Part shown: positions 1 through 7,537 of the stretch, piece after piece
How the letters are laid out: the number at the start of each line of letters is the position of its first letter
Numbering within the stretch: position 1 is the stretch's first letter
NCBI GenBank assembly: GCA_001871685.1
Contig: MNVK01000044.1
Span: 1 to 32,337 of the forward strand
Source of the DNA: Nitrospirae bacterium CG1_02_44_142
GTDB taxonomy: Bacteria; Nitrospirota; Thermodesulfovibrionia; Thermodesulfovibrionales; UBA1546
Length of the DNA: 32,337 nucleotides
Direction: 5' to 3'
Notes under the pieces: generated by a model
The model's input: only the letters and a program-made list of their open reading frames with translations
Told to the model about the DNA's origin: nothing
The model's database searches: none
Translations under genes and position numbers: made by a program

Positions 1-31
1 AATAACTATTCACTTATCACTGTCTTTAAAC

Positions 32-108
32 GGCGGTGTAGCTCAGTCGGTTAGAGCATGCGGCTCATATCCGCAGTGTCCGGGGTTCGATTCCCTGCAC
101 CGCCACCA
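32..108 (+). tRNA. tRNA with CAT anticodon (elongator Met, or Ile2)
   Basis: A complete cloverleaf is visible. The 7-bp acceptor is GGCGGTG with CACCGCC, the D arm is GCTC/GAGC, the anticodon stem TGCGG/CCGCA holds a CTCATAT loop, and the T arm has the TTCGATT loop. The discriminator A and a 3' CCA are encoded. The CAT anticodon fits elongator methionine tRNA. The same anticodon is used by the isoleucine tRNA whose C34 becomes lysidine, and the two cannot be separated safely by eye. It is not the initiator, because the first acceptor pair is G-C. Confidence 0.95.
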
Positions 109-426
109 AAATTCTGTTAATTTAAGCATAAATTGGCTGTTTGGTCAGTTTATGCTTCCATTTCACCTTGACCAATTTATGCTTCCATAATATAAACACA
201 CTGGGGCAGAGAGGATTTCTCACAGAAGTTCGCATTTTTAAGAAGACGGTATGTCTGATTGTTTCGAGTGGGAATTAATTTAGAACTCAGCGATGGCGAT
301 GCTTATTACAGGGACACTTCCCGTATTATACGAACTATCTATAAATAAAATGTAAAGCTGCCTGCCTCTCTCTCCTCTCCCTCAATCCGCCGGAAAAATC
401 TGTTAGTGCTAAAATTATTAAGAATC
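109..426. other. Gene-free stretch with a short repeat cluster
   Basis: No credible ORF was found between the tRNA and the toxin gene. The first 80 bases hold a repeat cluster, listed separately. The rest shows no tRNA, clear terminator or recognisable promoter. The repeat cluster could be a decayed insertion, which would explain the empty stretch, but no transposase remnant was seen in any frame. Confidence 0.5.
124..188. repeat. Inverted and direct repeat cluster (TTTATGCTTCCA)
   Basis: AAGCATAAATTGG at 124-136 is a perfect 13-bp inverted match to CCAATTTATGCTT at 172-184. The 13-mer TTTATGCTTCCAT occurs as a direct repeat at 149-161 and 176-188. Each direct copy is preceded by a related stretch, GGTCAG in one and GACCAA in the other. 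Three related sites in 65 bp beside a tRNA resemble transposase-binding end repeats. The arrangement is seen directly; the element type is not identified. Confidence 0.6.
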
Positions 427-792
427 TCAGCCTATCGGCAGCGTTCTGATTCTAATTCTGTTATCCTCAAAAACAATAATACTTCCGGCAATCAATGCAT
501 CCTTTATTTCTGAAATATGAGTTAGGAGCAAAGAGAGCTGTGATTGAGGTCGTTTATCAGATGTCCTGAAAAGGATTACTGACGGCTTAGAATATTTCCA
601 GAGAGCAAGCAATGTTCCAAAGTCAGTATCAGCGGATACGATTATCTGGTCATTTTGTTTTGCATATTCAAAAATAACGGGATCAGAAGATGCACTCATG
701 CCTACATCTCTGACATGCATAGATTCAAAACCGGCTTCTTTTAGACCTTTTGCAATTATAGGGGAAAGGGCATTGTCTATAAGAAAATTCAT
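427..792 (-). CDS. DUF5615 PIN-like toxin component
   Basis: A 121-residue protein with the compact PIN-like fold signature of DUF5615. It has an N-terminal FLIDNALSP segment with the first acidic residue, and a central VSADTDFG segment with the second acidic pair. Family members pair with DUF433 proteins and are treated as VapC-like toxins, presumed RNases. The ATG overlaps the TGA of the upstream DUF433 gene by 4 nt (ATGA), so the two are translationally coupled in the usual antitoxin-toxin order. Family assignment is by recognition; toxicity is inferred from the family and the pairing. Confidence 0.85.
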   Translation of the reverse strand: MNFLIDNALSPIIAKGLKEAGFESMHVRDVGMSASSDPVIFEYAKQNDQIIVSADTDFGTLLALWKYSKPSVILFRTSDKRPQSQLSLLLTHISEIKDALIAGSIIVFEDNRIRIRTLPIG

Positions 793-1016
793 GCGGTGAC
801 AAGAGGTATCTGACGTTCTTTTACAGCATCGGCGGCATAAAGTAAAGCCTCACGTATATCTTCGTGTTCCAAATCAGGATAGTCATCAAGGATTTCTTTT
901 TCAGTCATACCATTAGCTACCATACCAACAATTGTTGCAATAGGTATGCGCAAACCTCTTATGCAGGGAACTCCGCCCATCTTGTCAGTATCAATTGTAA
1001 TGCGTGTGAACCTCAT
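789..1016 (-). CDS. DUF433 antitoxin
   Basis: A 75-residue protein starting MRFTRITIDTDKMGGVPCIRG, with the DUF433 hallmark IRGLRIPIATIV and the downstream motif GMTEKEILDDYPDLEHEDI. This domain is a helix-turn-helix DNA binder found as antitoxin next to DUF5615 toxins. The reading frame is open further upstream, but the ATG at 1016 is preferred: a GGGAGGT Shine-Dalgarno lies 6 nt before it and the family begins here. It probably represses its own operon, although no operator was recognised. Confidence 0.85.
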   Translation of the reverse strand: MRFTRITIDTDKMGGVPCIRGLRIPIATIVGMVANGMTEKEILDDYPDLEHEDIREALLYAADAVKERQIPLVTA

Positions 1017-1081
1017 AATGTTACCTCCCAAACTGCTTAATTTCATTATACCAAAGATTTCCAATTTTGAATCACAAAAAT

Positions 1082-1633
1082 TTAGTTGAATTTATTCATC
1101 GCCTTTGCAGCGCCGCCTGAGACAATAGCAGTGACTGCGTCAACCGCGCGCTGAATGGCGTCTTTGATTATCGGGAGTTCGTCTTTCCGGAATTTTTTGA
1201 GGACATAGGTTTCAGGAGATATTCCGGGCTCCCTCCCTATCCCTATCTTGACCCTGATAAATTCTTTTGTGCCGATGCTCTGAATTATTGACTCAACGCC
1301 TCTGTGCCCGCCTGATGAACCATTTTTTCTTATTTTTAGTTTTCCGGCACCCATATCCAGGTCGTCATGGATTACTATCAGGTTTTCAGAAGTGACATTA
1401 AATTTTCTGAGAACATCTTTAACGGCATTGCCGCTCAGGTTCATAAAAGTCAAAGGCTCTATGAGCAGGACATTATGTCCGCCGACAGAGCCTTTGCCAA
1501 TCAGATAATCTTTTTTCTCGTGAAAGTCTATATCAAAATTCCCTGCAATAACCTCAATGACCATGAACCCGAGGTTATGCCGCGTCTTTGAATATTTACC
1601 GCCATAATTGCCGAGTCCGATTATAGCCCACAA
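1082..1633 (-). CDS. pth: Peptidyl-tRNA hydrolase
   Basis: A 183-residue cytosolic esterase that frees tRNA from prematurely released peptidyl-tRNA. The family residues are visible: N9, catalytic H19 in TRHNLGF, N65 in FMNLSG, D90 in VIHDD, and N104 near KNGSSGGHRG. The usual GNPG loop reads GNYG, an uncommon substitution beside the active site. The start must be the TTG at 1633, because the codon just before it in frame is the TAA of rplY. The rplY-pth order is a widely conserved pairing. Spacing to rplY is zero. Confidence 0.95.
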   Translation of the reverse strand: MWAIIGLGNYGGKYSKTRHNLGFMVIEVIAGNFDIDFHEKKDYLIGKGSVGGHNVLLIEPLTFMNLSGNAVKDVLRKFNVTSENLIVIHDDLDMGAGKLKIRKNGSSGGHRGVESIIQSIGTKEFIRVKIGIGREPGISPETYVLKKFRKDELPIIKDAIQRAVDAVTAIVSGGAAKAMNKFN

Positions 1634-2323
1634 TTATTTTTTCTCTGCCTTCCCTTCCGCCTCTTCCTTTTCTTCTTTCTTGCCTTTCTTTATTACTTCC
1701 GGCTCCGCCGTCTCGGGCTCGGCAGCAGCAACAATGCCCTCAACCGGCGCTTCAGGCTCTTTCTCAACAGCAGGAGCAACCACATTCACAATAATTTCAT
1801 CAGGTGTGGTAATAACCTCTATCCCCTCTCCCACCTGTATATCTTTAACATGAATGGACTGGCCTATCTCAAGCTTTGATATGTCAATCTCAAGATGTCC
1901 TGGTATCTTATCAGGCAGGCACTTTATCTCAATTTCTCTCAGCACATGCTGCAGGATGCCGCCGTCCCGCTTCACGCCTATCGGCTCGCCATGGGTCACA
2001 ATTCGGACATTCACATGCACCTTTTCCGTAAGAGATATCTCAAAGAAATCAGTATGCAGGATATCTCCGTCTAAGGGGTCTGCCTGATATTCCTTGAGAA
2101 TAGCCAGTTTGCTGCCGCCGTCTGAAAACTTAAGATTAACGACTGTATGCTCCCCTACATTAGAGGCAATAAATTCAGCCATAGCCTTTTTTGAGATTGA
2201 TATTGGCAGTGAGCCGCCGCCTCTGTAAATAACGGCAGGTATCATACCCTGCCTTCTAAGCGTTCTCGCAATGCCTTTCCCTGCCTTATCCCTTTTTTCT
2301 ACATTTAGTGTTGCCCTTTCCAT
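1634..2323 (-). CDS. rplY: Ribosomal protein bL25, long Ctc form
   Basis: A 229-residue 5S rRNA-binding protein of the large subunit. Residues 1-90 form the L25 domain (VEKRDKAGKGIARTLRRQG near the start), followed by the TL5/Ctc C-terminal beta domain to about residue 185. A low-complexity tail rich in Glu, Ala and Lys (about 186-229) ends the protein, as in many long-form members. GGAGGA lies about 10 nt before the ATG. It sits between prs and pth, the usual bacterial order. Its TAA stop is followed immediately and in frame by the TTG start of pth. Confidence 0.95.
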   Translation of the reverse strand: MERATLNVEKRDKAGKGIARTLRRQGMIPAVIYRGGGSLPISISKKAMAEFIASNVGEHTVVNLKFSDGGSKLAILKEYQADPLDGDILHTDFFEISLTEKVHVNVRIVTHGEPIGVKRDGGILQHVLREIEIKCLPDKIPGHLEIDISKLEIGQSIHVKDIQVGEGIEVITTPDEIIVNVVAPAVEKEPEAPVEGIVAAAEPETAEPEVIKKGKKEEKEEAEGKAEKK

Positions 2324-2359
2324 TTTATCCTGTTCCTCCTTTATGAGTCCGACGCCCGC

Positions 2360-3301
2360 TCAGACAAAAAGCGAACTTATTGAAGATTCTTCATGAATCC
2401 TTTTTATTGCCTCGGCAAGCAGAGGCGCTATACTCAGAACTGTGAGTTTTTTGCATTTTTTCTGCTTGCTGTCAAGCTGTATTGTATTTGTTACAATCAG
2501 TTCTTCTATGACTGAGTTATTAATCCTGTCTATCGCAGGGCCCGAAAGGACAGCGTGTGTGCATGCTGCCAGCACTCTTTTGGCCCCTTTCTCCTTCAGC
2601 GCTAAGGCCGCCTGAGTGATTGTGCCTGCTGTATCTATCATATCATCAAGTATAATTGTATTTCCCCCTTTTACATCGCCTATTACATTCATTACCTGCG
2701 ACTCGTTGGCCCTCTCGCGCCTCTTGTCTATAATCGCCAGTGATGCGCTGAGCCTTTTTGCAAAGGCCCTGGCCCTCTCCACGCCTCCTGCGTCAGGCGA
2801 AACTATAACAATGTCCTTAATATTGCTTTTTTTAATGTAATCAAGGAGAACAGGCGAGGCATAAAGATGGTCCACAGGTATATTGAAGAATCCCTGTATC
2901 TGGCCTGCATGGAGGTCCACTGTCAGCACTCTGTTGGCGCCTGCCACTGTTATAAGGTCAGCCACAAGTTTTGAGGATATAGGGACTCTCGGCTGAACCT
3001 TCCTGTCCTGTCTTGCATACCCGTAGTAAGGGATAACCGCGGTTATCCTTCCTGCCGAAGCTCTTTTTAATGCGTCAATGAGAAGCAGGAGTTCTAAAAT
3101 ATTATCATTTACAGGCGTACATGTTGACTGAAGCGCAAATATATCAGAGCCTCTTACATTCTCGTTTATCTGAACCATGATCTCACCGTCGCTGAATGTG
3201 GTTATCAGCGTATCGCAGACAGAAATCCCGAGATATTCCGCAACCTCTCCTGCGAGCTTCCTGTTAGAATTTCCTGTTAAAAGCCTTATGCCGTTTGGCA
3301 T
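2360..3301 (-). CDS. prs: Ribose-phosphate pyrophosphokinase
   Basis: A 313-residue enzyme making PRPP from ribose 5-phosphate and ATP; PRPP feeds the purine, pyrimidine, His and Trp pathways. Visible motifs are [34 protein letters not shown] with the metal and ATP-binding His, and the PRPP loop [12 protein letters not shown]. Length is normal for class I bacterial enzymes. GGAGGG precedes the ATG. It may be cotranscribed with ispE and the intervening tRNA-Gln upstream and with rplY-pth downstream. The PRPP user trpD lies further along this contig. Confidence 0.97.
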   Translation of the reverse strand: MPNGIRLLTGNSNRKLAGEVAEYLGISVCDTLITTFSDGEIMVQINENVRGSDIFALQSTCTPVNDNILELLLLIDALKRASAGRITAVIPYYGYARQDRKVQPRVPISSKLVADLITVAGANRVLTVDLHAGQIQGFFNIPVDHLYASPVLLDYIKKSNIKDIVIVSPDAGGVERARAFAKRLSASLAIIDKRRERANESQVMNVIGDVKGGNTIILDDMIDTAGTITQAALALKEKGAKRVLAACTHAVLSGPAIDRINNSVIEELIVTNTIQLDSKQKKCKKLTVLSIAPLLAEAIKRIHEESSISSLFV

Positions 3302-3312
3302 TGTCCCTCCAT

Positions 3313-3383
3313 TTTCAGGTGTCAGTATTCAGCTGTCAGGTTTTAGTCAACTGACAACTAATACCTGAAACCTAAAACCTTTC
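3313..3383. repeat. Head-to-head pair of heptamer arrays (prs/tRNA-Gln spacer)
   Basis: Positions 3313-3347 read as five 7-nt units of form NNTCAGN (TTTCAGG, TGTCAGT, ATTCAGC and so on). After a single base, 3349-3383 read as five units beginning AACTGAC and AACTAAT and moving to ACCTGAA and ACCTAAA. The second word is roughly the reverse complement of the first, so the 71-nt block can fold as an imperfect hairpin. It fills nearly all of the spacer between prs and the hairpin after tRNA-Gln. Units and spacing were read directly. Confidence 0.75.
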
Positions 3384-3403
3384 GATTTTGCAGAGCAAAA
3401 TCG
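3383..3403 (-). terminator. Hairpin directly after tRNA-Gln
   Basis: CGATTTTGC (3383-3391) and GCAAAATCG (3395-3403) form a perfect 9-bp stem with a 3-nt loop, 2 nt from the tRNA-Gln 3' end on the minus strand. The bases that follow include a short run of T. It could be a weak terminator or a tRNA 3'-processing signal. Its core (ATTTTGC, 3-nt loop, GCAAAAT) recurs in the right arm of the restriction cassette at 15951-15967. Confidence 0.45.
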
Positions 3404-3405
3404 AG

Positions 3406-3477
3406 CTGGGGCGGGAGGATTCGAACCTCCACATGGGAGATCCAAAATCTCCTGACTTGCCGTTTGTCTACGCCCCA
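3406..3477 (-). tRNA. tRNA-Gln (TTG anticodon)
   Basis: On the minus strand the acceptor is TGGGGCG paired with CGCCCCA, with discriminator G. The anticodon stem GGAGA/TCTCC encloses the loop TTTTGGA, giving anticodon TTG for CAA/CAG. The weak U1-A72 pair and G73 are typical glutamine identity features. CCA is not encoded. It lies between ispE and prs on the same strand. Confidence 0.95.
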
Positions 3478-3503
3478 TATTTTCAGTGAACAGCAGCAAA
3501 AAA

Positions 3504-4391
3504 CTACTGCCCTGCTGCGCCTCTGCTCTGTTGCACTGTAGTAATGGTTTCAACAACCCTGCTCCATCCGCCCAAGACGGACGGCTGCATTGCCTTCGCA
3601 GCATCCTTGGCTTTTCCCCTGCTGCCGAATACGCCGAAGACAGCAGGCCCGCTTCCGCTCATAAGTGAAGCCTCTGCCCCCATGTCAAGCAGCCTGTCCT
3701 TAATTTCCCCTATAACCTGAAACTCCCTTATCACAGGAAGCTCAAGGTCGTTTCTCATCATTAAGGCTATTGATTTAAAATCCTGCGTCTCAAGGGCTTG
3801 ACAGAAAAGTTTAATATTATTATCTCTCTTTGTCAACTCCGGCAGCAGCTTGCTCATCTCTGAATATGCCCACTTTGATGATATGCCGAGAGCAGGTTTC
3901 ACAACAACAATAATATGTCTGCTGACGGCTTTAAGTCTCGCGGCTATCTCACCTCTGCCTCTAACCACAGCGATAGGGGCTTTAAAAAAGAAGGGGACAT
4001 CGGAACCGAGCATTCCGCCGAATTTTATCAATTCTTCATCCTTCAATCCAAGCTCCCACAGCCTGTTCAGCCCTGAAAGGGCGCATGCCGCATCGCTGCT
4101 TCCTCCTCCCAAACCTGCGGATACAGGTATCTCTTTCCTCAATGTTATGACGGCCCCTTTATTGACCGATAATTTTTCTTTAAGAAGAACAGCAGCCCTA
4201 TAAACAAGGTTTTCCTCAAGAGGGATATTCGTTTCTGTTTTTACCTCAATCCTGTCAGAATATCCAAAAGTGAGATGGTCATAGAGTGAGATGCTCTGCA
4301 TGAGGCTTAATATCTCATGATAGCCGTCTTCTCTCTTTCCCAGAACTGACAGGAACCAGTTTATCTTTGCAGGCGTTTTAAGCGTGAACAT
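3504..4391 (-). CDS. ispE: 4-diphosphocytidyl-2-C-methyl-D-erythritol kinase
   Basis: A 295-residue GHMP-family kinase of the non-mevalonate (MEP) isoprenoid pathway. It phosphorylates CDP-methylerythritol at the 2-hydroxyl using ATP. The N-terminal TPAKINWFLSV, the REDGYHEI segment and the GHMP phosphate loop PVSAGLGGGSSDAA are clear, with a C-terminal MSGSGPAVFGVF motif. The frame opens at a TTG (4406), but the ATG at 4391 fits the family start better. No good Shine-Dalgarno is seen before either, so the start is uncertain by five codons. Confidence 0.95.
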   Translation of the reverse strand: MFTLKTPAKINWFLSVLGKREDGYHEILSLMQSISLYDHLTFGYSDRIEVKTETNIPLEENLVYRAAVLLKEKLSVNKGAVITLRKEIPVSAGLGGGSSDAACALSGLNRLWELGLKDEELIKFGGMLGSDVPFFFKAPIAVVRGRGEIAARLKAVSRHIIVVVKPALGISSKWAYSEMSKLLPELTKRDNNIKLFCQALETQDFKSIALMMRNDLELPVIREFQVIGEIKDRLLDMGAEASLMSGSGPAVFGVFGSRGKAKDAAKAMQPSVLGGWSRVVETITTVQQSRGAAGQ

Positions 4392-4413
4392 AACTTGAAA
4401 ATCCAAATACTAA

Positions 4414-4453
4414 TGGTGAATGGGTGAATAGGTGAATGGGAAAATGGGTTCTT
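4414..4453. repeat. Octamer array (NGGTGAAT) in the ispE/TPR spacer
   Basis: Five 8-nt units are read in the spacer: TGGTGAAT, GGGTGAAT, AGGTGAAT, GGGAAAAT and a degenerate GGGTTCTT. A single inverted copy, ATTCACCAT, follows at 4457-4465 and touches the stop codon of the TPR gene. It shares the short period and unit number of the heptamer arrays elsewhere in the window but uses a different word. Confidence 0.65.
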
Positions 4454-4464
4454 GCGATTCACCA

Positions 4465-6165
4465 TCAAGGTTTTTTAATTTTTAATTTTAAATCTTGAAT
4501 TTTCTTTTCTACTCTTCCCTTAAGCCCTTCTTCTTTTTCGTGGAACTTCAGCGCATTCTCCCATGCATCCAGCGCCTCTTTATTCAGGCCCTGAGAGAGG
4601 TAAATATCTCCAAGGTGTTCATAGATTACAGGGTCGTTGTTTACTATGCTCTGGGCTTTCTGCAATGCCTTTACAGCATCCTCATGCCTGCCCATCTTGA
4701 AATACACCCAGCCAAGGCTGTCAACTATATATCCGTTGTCGGGTTTTAACTTAAGCGCCTTCTGTATAAGCGAAAGGGCTTCTTCAAGGTTTATGCCTTT
4801 ATCAGCGTAACTATATCCAAGATAATTCAAGGCGTCGGCATGTTCGGGGTTTATCTCAATAGTGCGCCTGAGATATTTCACCATCTCTTCAAATCTGCCT
4901 GCCTTTTCATGCATCACTGCCATATTGAAATTGAGTTCAGTATCGTTCGGAAAAAGGCGCAGCCCCTCCGAGAATATCCCCTCTGCTTTTTTGTAATCTT
5001 TTAACTGTATATAACTGACGCCGAGATATACATACACTTCAGGCTTGCCTTTCTCAAAGCTCAGTATCTCTTCATACATCTTTACCGCATCAATATGCCG
5101 CCCTTCTTTTGAAAAGATAAAGCCGAGATGCAGGAAGGCCCCTATGTTTTTTGGGTCCACGGCAATAATCTTTTTCAGTTCCTCTGCCGCCTCTTTATAT
5201 CTGTCCGCTTCTTCAAGAGTAACAGCTAAATAGTATCTAATCTGCGCATCCGACGGCTTGGCTGTAAGAACAAGCCTGAATTCCTCTATGGCCCTGTCAT
5301 ACTGCTTGGTTTCTATATAGAGGAGTCCGAGTCTTCTATGTATATCAAGATTTGCCGGCTCCTGAATGGTCATGTCCCTGAGCTGCTCTATGGCCTTGTC
5401 AACTGTTTTATCTTTCAGATAAATCTGAGTAAGCCGTTCCTGCGCAAGCGTGTTCTGCGGATTAAGCTCCACGCTTTTTTTATAATGTTTTTCAGCCTGT
5501 TTCAAATCTCCCTTTATTTCGCTTATCACCCCGAGGTTAAGGTATGCGGCGTCGAAATTAGGCCTTATCTCTGCGACCTTGCTGAAATATTCCGCCGCCT
5601 TATCATAATCTTTCAAATCCATATTTACGAGGCCAAGATAATATATCCCCATAAAATTATCGGGGTCTGTTTTGAGAAAAGACTCAAGAATTCCCTTTGC
5701 CTCGGAATAGCGCTTTCCCGCAGCATACAAAACCCCCAGAAAAAGGTATGCGTCTGCCTGTGTGTTATCAAGTTCAAGCGCCTTCTCAAAAATCTTTATT
5801 GCTTTATCAGTATCTTTCCGGCTGTTATAAAGTTCGCCGAGCAGCATAAGCGCAGGGACATAATCAGGATTTGCCTTTACGGTTTCCTCTGTCATAGCGA
5901 TAGCATCAGGAATCTTGCCTGTCCTCAGAAGCACATAACTTATCTGGGTTCTGATGTAAGGAGATGCAGTATCTATCTTAAGCGCCTCTGAATAATGATT
6001 CAGCGCATCTTCCCATTTGCCTGAAAGTTCCGCCTCATAGCCGAGGATATAGTGATAATAAGCCTCTTTTGGAATATCGGGAGATTCTGGAGGCTCTGTG
6101 CGAAATGCCGGAGCACATGAAAAAATAAAAAGCGCCGACAGAATTAACAGGATTTTTTTAGACAT
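4465..6165 (-). CDS. TPR-repeat lipoprotein
   Basis: A 566-residue exported protein. Residues 1-17 form a lipoprotein signal with lipobox FIFSC (Cys17). The rest is an array of about fifteen tetratricopeptide repeats from about residue 40 to 550, with the typical W/LG/Y and A...AL...P spacing (for example DKAIKIFEKALELDNTQADA). TPR lipoproteins usually scaffold envelope complexes; no specific partner is suggested here. The lysine-rich C-terminus KIQDLKLKIKKP is encoded by a heptamer array (4472-4506). The ATG at 6165 is preferred over upstream TTG/ATG codons because it begins the signal peptide. No Shine-Dalgarno is visible, and a good promoter places the transcript start on this codon. Confidence 0.85.
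   Translation of the reverse strand: MSKKILLILSALFIFSCAPAFRTEPPESPDIPKEAYYHYILGYEAELSGKWEDALNHYSEALKIDTASPYIRTQISYVLLRTGKIPDAIAMTEETVKANPDYVPALMLLGELYNSRKDTDKAIKIFEKALELDNTQADAYLFLGVLYAAGKRYSEAKGILESFLKTDPDNFMGIYYLGLVNMDLKDYDKAAEYFSKVAEIRPNFDAAYLNLGVISEIKGDLKQAEKHYKKSVELNPQNTLAQERLTQIYLKDKTVDKAIEQLRDMTIQEPANLDIHRRLGLLYIETKQYDRAIEEFRLVLTAKPSDAQIRYYLAVTLEEADRYKEAAEELKKIIAVDPKNIGAFLHLGFIFSKEGRHIDAVKMYEEILSFEKGKPEVYVYLGVSYIQLKDYKKAEGIFSEGLRLFPNDTELNFNMAVMHEKAGRFEEMVKYLRRTIEINPEHADALNYLGYSYADKGINLEEALSLIQKALKLKPDNGYIVDSLGWVYFKMGRHEDAVKALQKAQSIVNNDPVIYEHLGDIYLSQGLNKEALDAWENALKFHEKEEGLKGRVEKKIQDLKLKIKKP
4472..4506. repeat. Heptamer array inside the TPR gene 3' end
   Basis: Units TTTTTAA, TTTTTAA, TTTTAAA, TCTTGAA and TTTTCTT lie end to end with period 7. 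They encode the final residues of the TPR lipoprotein on the minus strand. The word resembles the TTTTAAC array inside trpE. Confidence 0.65.
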
Positions 6166-6171
6166 GCGGAT

Positions 6172-6200
6172 ATTATGACACATAAGATATAGGCGGTCAA
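6172..6200 (-). promoter_or_regulatory. Promoter for the TPR lipoprotein
   Basis: On the minus strand TTGACC (6200-6195), a 17-nt spacer and CATAAT (6177-6172) make a near-consensus sigma-70 promoter. The expected transcription start falls at about 6165, on the ATG itself, which suggests a leaderless mRNA and agrees with the lack of a Shine-Dalgarno. Confidence 0.6.
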
Positions 6201-6222
6201 CGTTTTGCAAGCAATTTCATTC

Positions 6223-6252
6223 TTGTTGAAACCTATCAATTCGTGATATATT
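6223..6252 (+). promoter_or_regulatory. Candidate promoter for lolC
   Basis: TTGTTG (6223-6228), an 18-nt spacer and TATATT (6247-6252) form a plausible sigma-70 promoter. The predicted start is at about 6259, one base before the ATG at 6260. It is divergent from the TPR promoter; the two share a short intergenic region. Confidence 0.45.
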
Positions 6253-6259
6253 CATTTGC

Positions 6260-7489
6260 ATGCGAAAAAATATGCCATATCACTTTTTTATAGCGTTCCG
6301 CTATCTTAAATCAAAAAAAAGACGTAAGGGTATTTCTCTTAACACAGCTATTTCTGCCGGCGGCGTGGCAGTCGGCGTCATGGCGCTCCTTGTTGTGCTC
6401 TCAGTCATGAGCGGCTTCCACGAGGACCTGCAGAGAAAAATACTCGGCGTAAATGCGCATATTGTAGCGCTCAGTTACAGAGGGGCTATAATTGATTACA
6501 AAGAGGTGTTAGATAATATCAGAGGAGAAAAAGATGTTGTCTCGGCCTCGCCCTTTGTTCTCGGACAGGTCATGTCTTCATCAGGCAAAATGGCGCACGG
6601 CGTATTCTTAAGAGGAATAGACCCTTCCCTTGAGGCAAATACCACAGAGATAGGCAAATACATAAAAGACGGAAGGCTTGACGACCTGAAATCAAAAGAC
6701 GGTATTCCGGGTATTGCGATAGGGAAAGAACTTGCAAACAGCCTCGGCGTTTTCAGGAATGACATAATAAATATAATATCGGCTGTCGGAGAAATAGGGC
6801 CTATGGGAATGCTGCCAAAGGTTAGGCAGTTCAGGGTAGCTGCGATATTTGAAGTCGGGATGTTTGAGTATGATTCAAACCTGGTCCTCACGGAGCTTTC
6901 TCACGCCCAGAATTTTTTCGGAATGGGCAACAGCATAACAGGCATAGAAATCAAGGTTAAAGATGTGTACAAGGCAAAGGAGGTAAGGGAACAACTCCAG
7001 AAGAAACTTGCCTTCCCTTATTACGGGAGGGACTGGATGCAGATGCATAAAAATCTTTTTTCAGCTCTGAAACTTGAAAAGCTTGCGATGTTTGTCATAC
7101 TTGTTTTGATAATTCTTGTCGCCTCATTTAATATAATCGGGACACTTATGATGAATGTCGTAGAAAAAAGCCGTGAGATTGCAATACTTAAGGCAATGGG
7201 AGCCACGAACAAAGGCATTATGACCATATTCATGCTCCAGGGAATTTTCATAGGACTTGCAGGCACATTGCTCGGGATTGCCGGCGGATACATACTCGGC
7301 TATATGTTTAACAATGTCATCAGACTGCCGGCGGATGTATATTATCTCAGCCGCCTGCCTATAAAAATGAAGCTCCTTGACTTCATAGCCGTATCTCTAT
7401 CTGCATTGACAATAAGTTTTCTTGCAACAATATATCCTGCATGGCAGGCGGCAAAACTGAACCCCATAGAACCGCTGCGGTATGAATAA
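6260..7489 (+). CDS. lolC: Lipoprotein-releasing ABC transporter permease (LolC/LolE type)
   Basis: A 409-residue inner-membrane permease that, with LolD, extracts lipoproteins for transfer to the outer membrane. It has the FtsX/MacB topology: one N-terminal membrane helix (about 28-52, after FRYLKSKKRRKGISL), a long periplasmic domain, then three C-terminal helices (about 270-400) including EKSREIAILKAMGATN, the coupling region contacting the ATPase. C-terminal WQAAKLNPIEPLRYE is typical. A single permease gene suggests a homodimeric LolF-like arrangement, so C versus E cannot be assigned. ATG at 6272 (MPYHFF) is an alternative start; neither has a Shine-Dalgarno. Confidence 0.9.
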   Translation: MRKNMPYHFFIAFRYLKSKKRRKGISLNTAISAGGVAVGVMALLVVLSVMSGFHEDLQRKILGVNAHIVALSYRGAIIDYKEVLDNIRGEKDVVSASPFVLGQVMSSSGKMAHGVFLRGIDPSLEANTTEIGKYIKDGRLDDLKSKDGIPGIAIGKELANSLGVFRNDIINIISAVGEIGPMGMLPKVRQFRVAAIFEVGMFEYDSNLVLTELSHAQNFFGMGNSITGIEIKVKDVYKAKEVREQLQKKLAFPYYGRDWMQMHKNLFSALKLEKLAMFVILVLIILVASFNIIGTLMMNVVEKSREIAILKAMGATNKGIMTIFMLQGIFIGLAGTLLGIAGGYILGYMFNNVIRLPADVYYLSRLPIKMKLLDFIAVSLSALTISFLATIYPAWQAAKLNPIEPLRYE

Positions 7490-7501
7490 GAAAAAACTAA
7501 A

Positions 7502-7536
7502 AGCTATCAGCTATGAGCTATCAGCTAAAGGCTATT
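7502..7536. repeat. Five-unit heptamer array (AGCTATC) between lolC and lolD
   Basis: Units AGCTATC, AGCTATG, AGCTATC, AGCTAAA and GGCTATT run end to end for 35 nt and stop one base before the lolD ATG. The only purine-rich stretch that could act as a Shine-Dalgarno for lolD (TAAAGG) lies inside units four and five. Confidence 0.75.
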
Positions 7537-7537
7537 A

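Noticed and set aside
5338-5991. 217-codon open frame on the plus strand
   Set aside because: It lies wholly antisense to the TPR lipoprotein, whose repeats explain the long open frame. It has no recognisable domain and no ribosome site.
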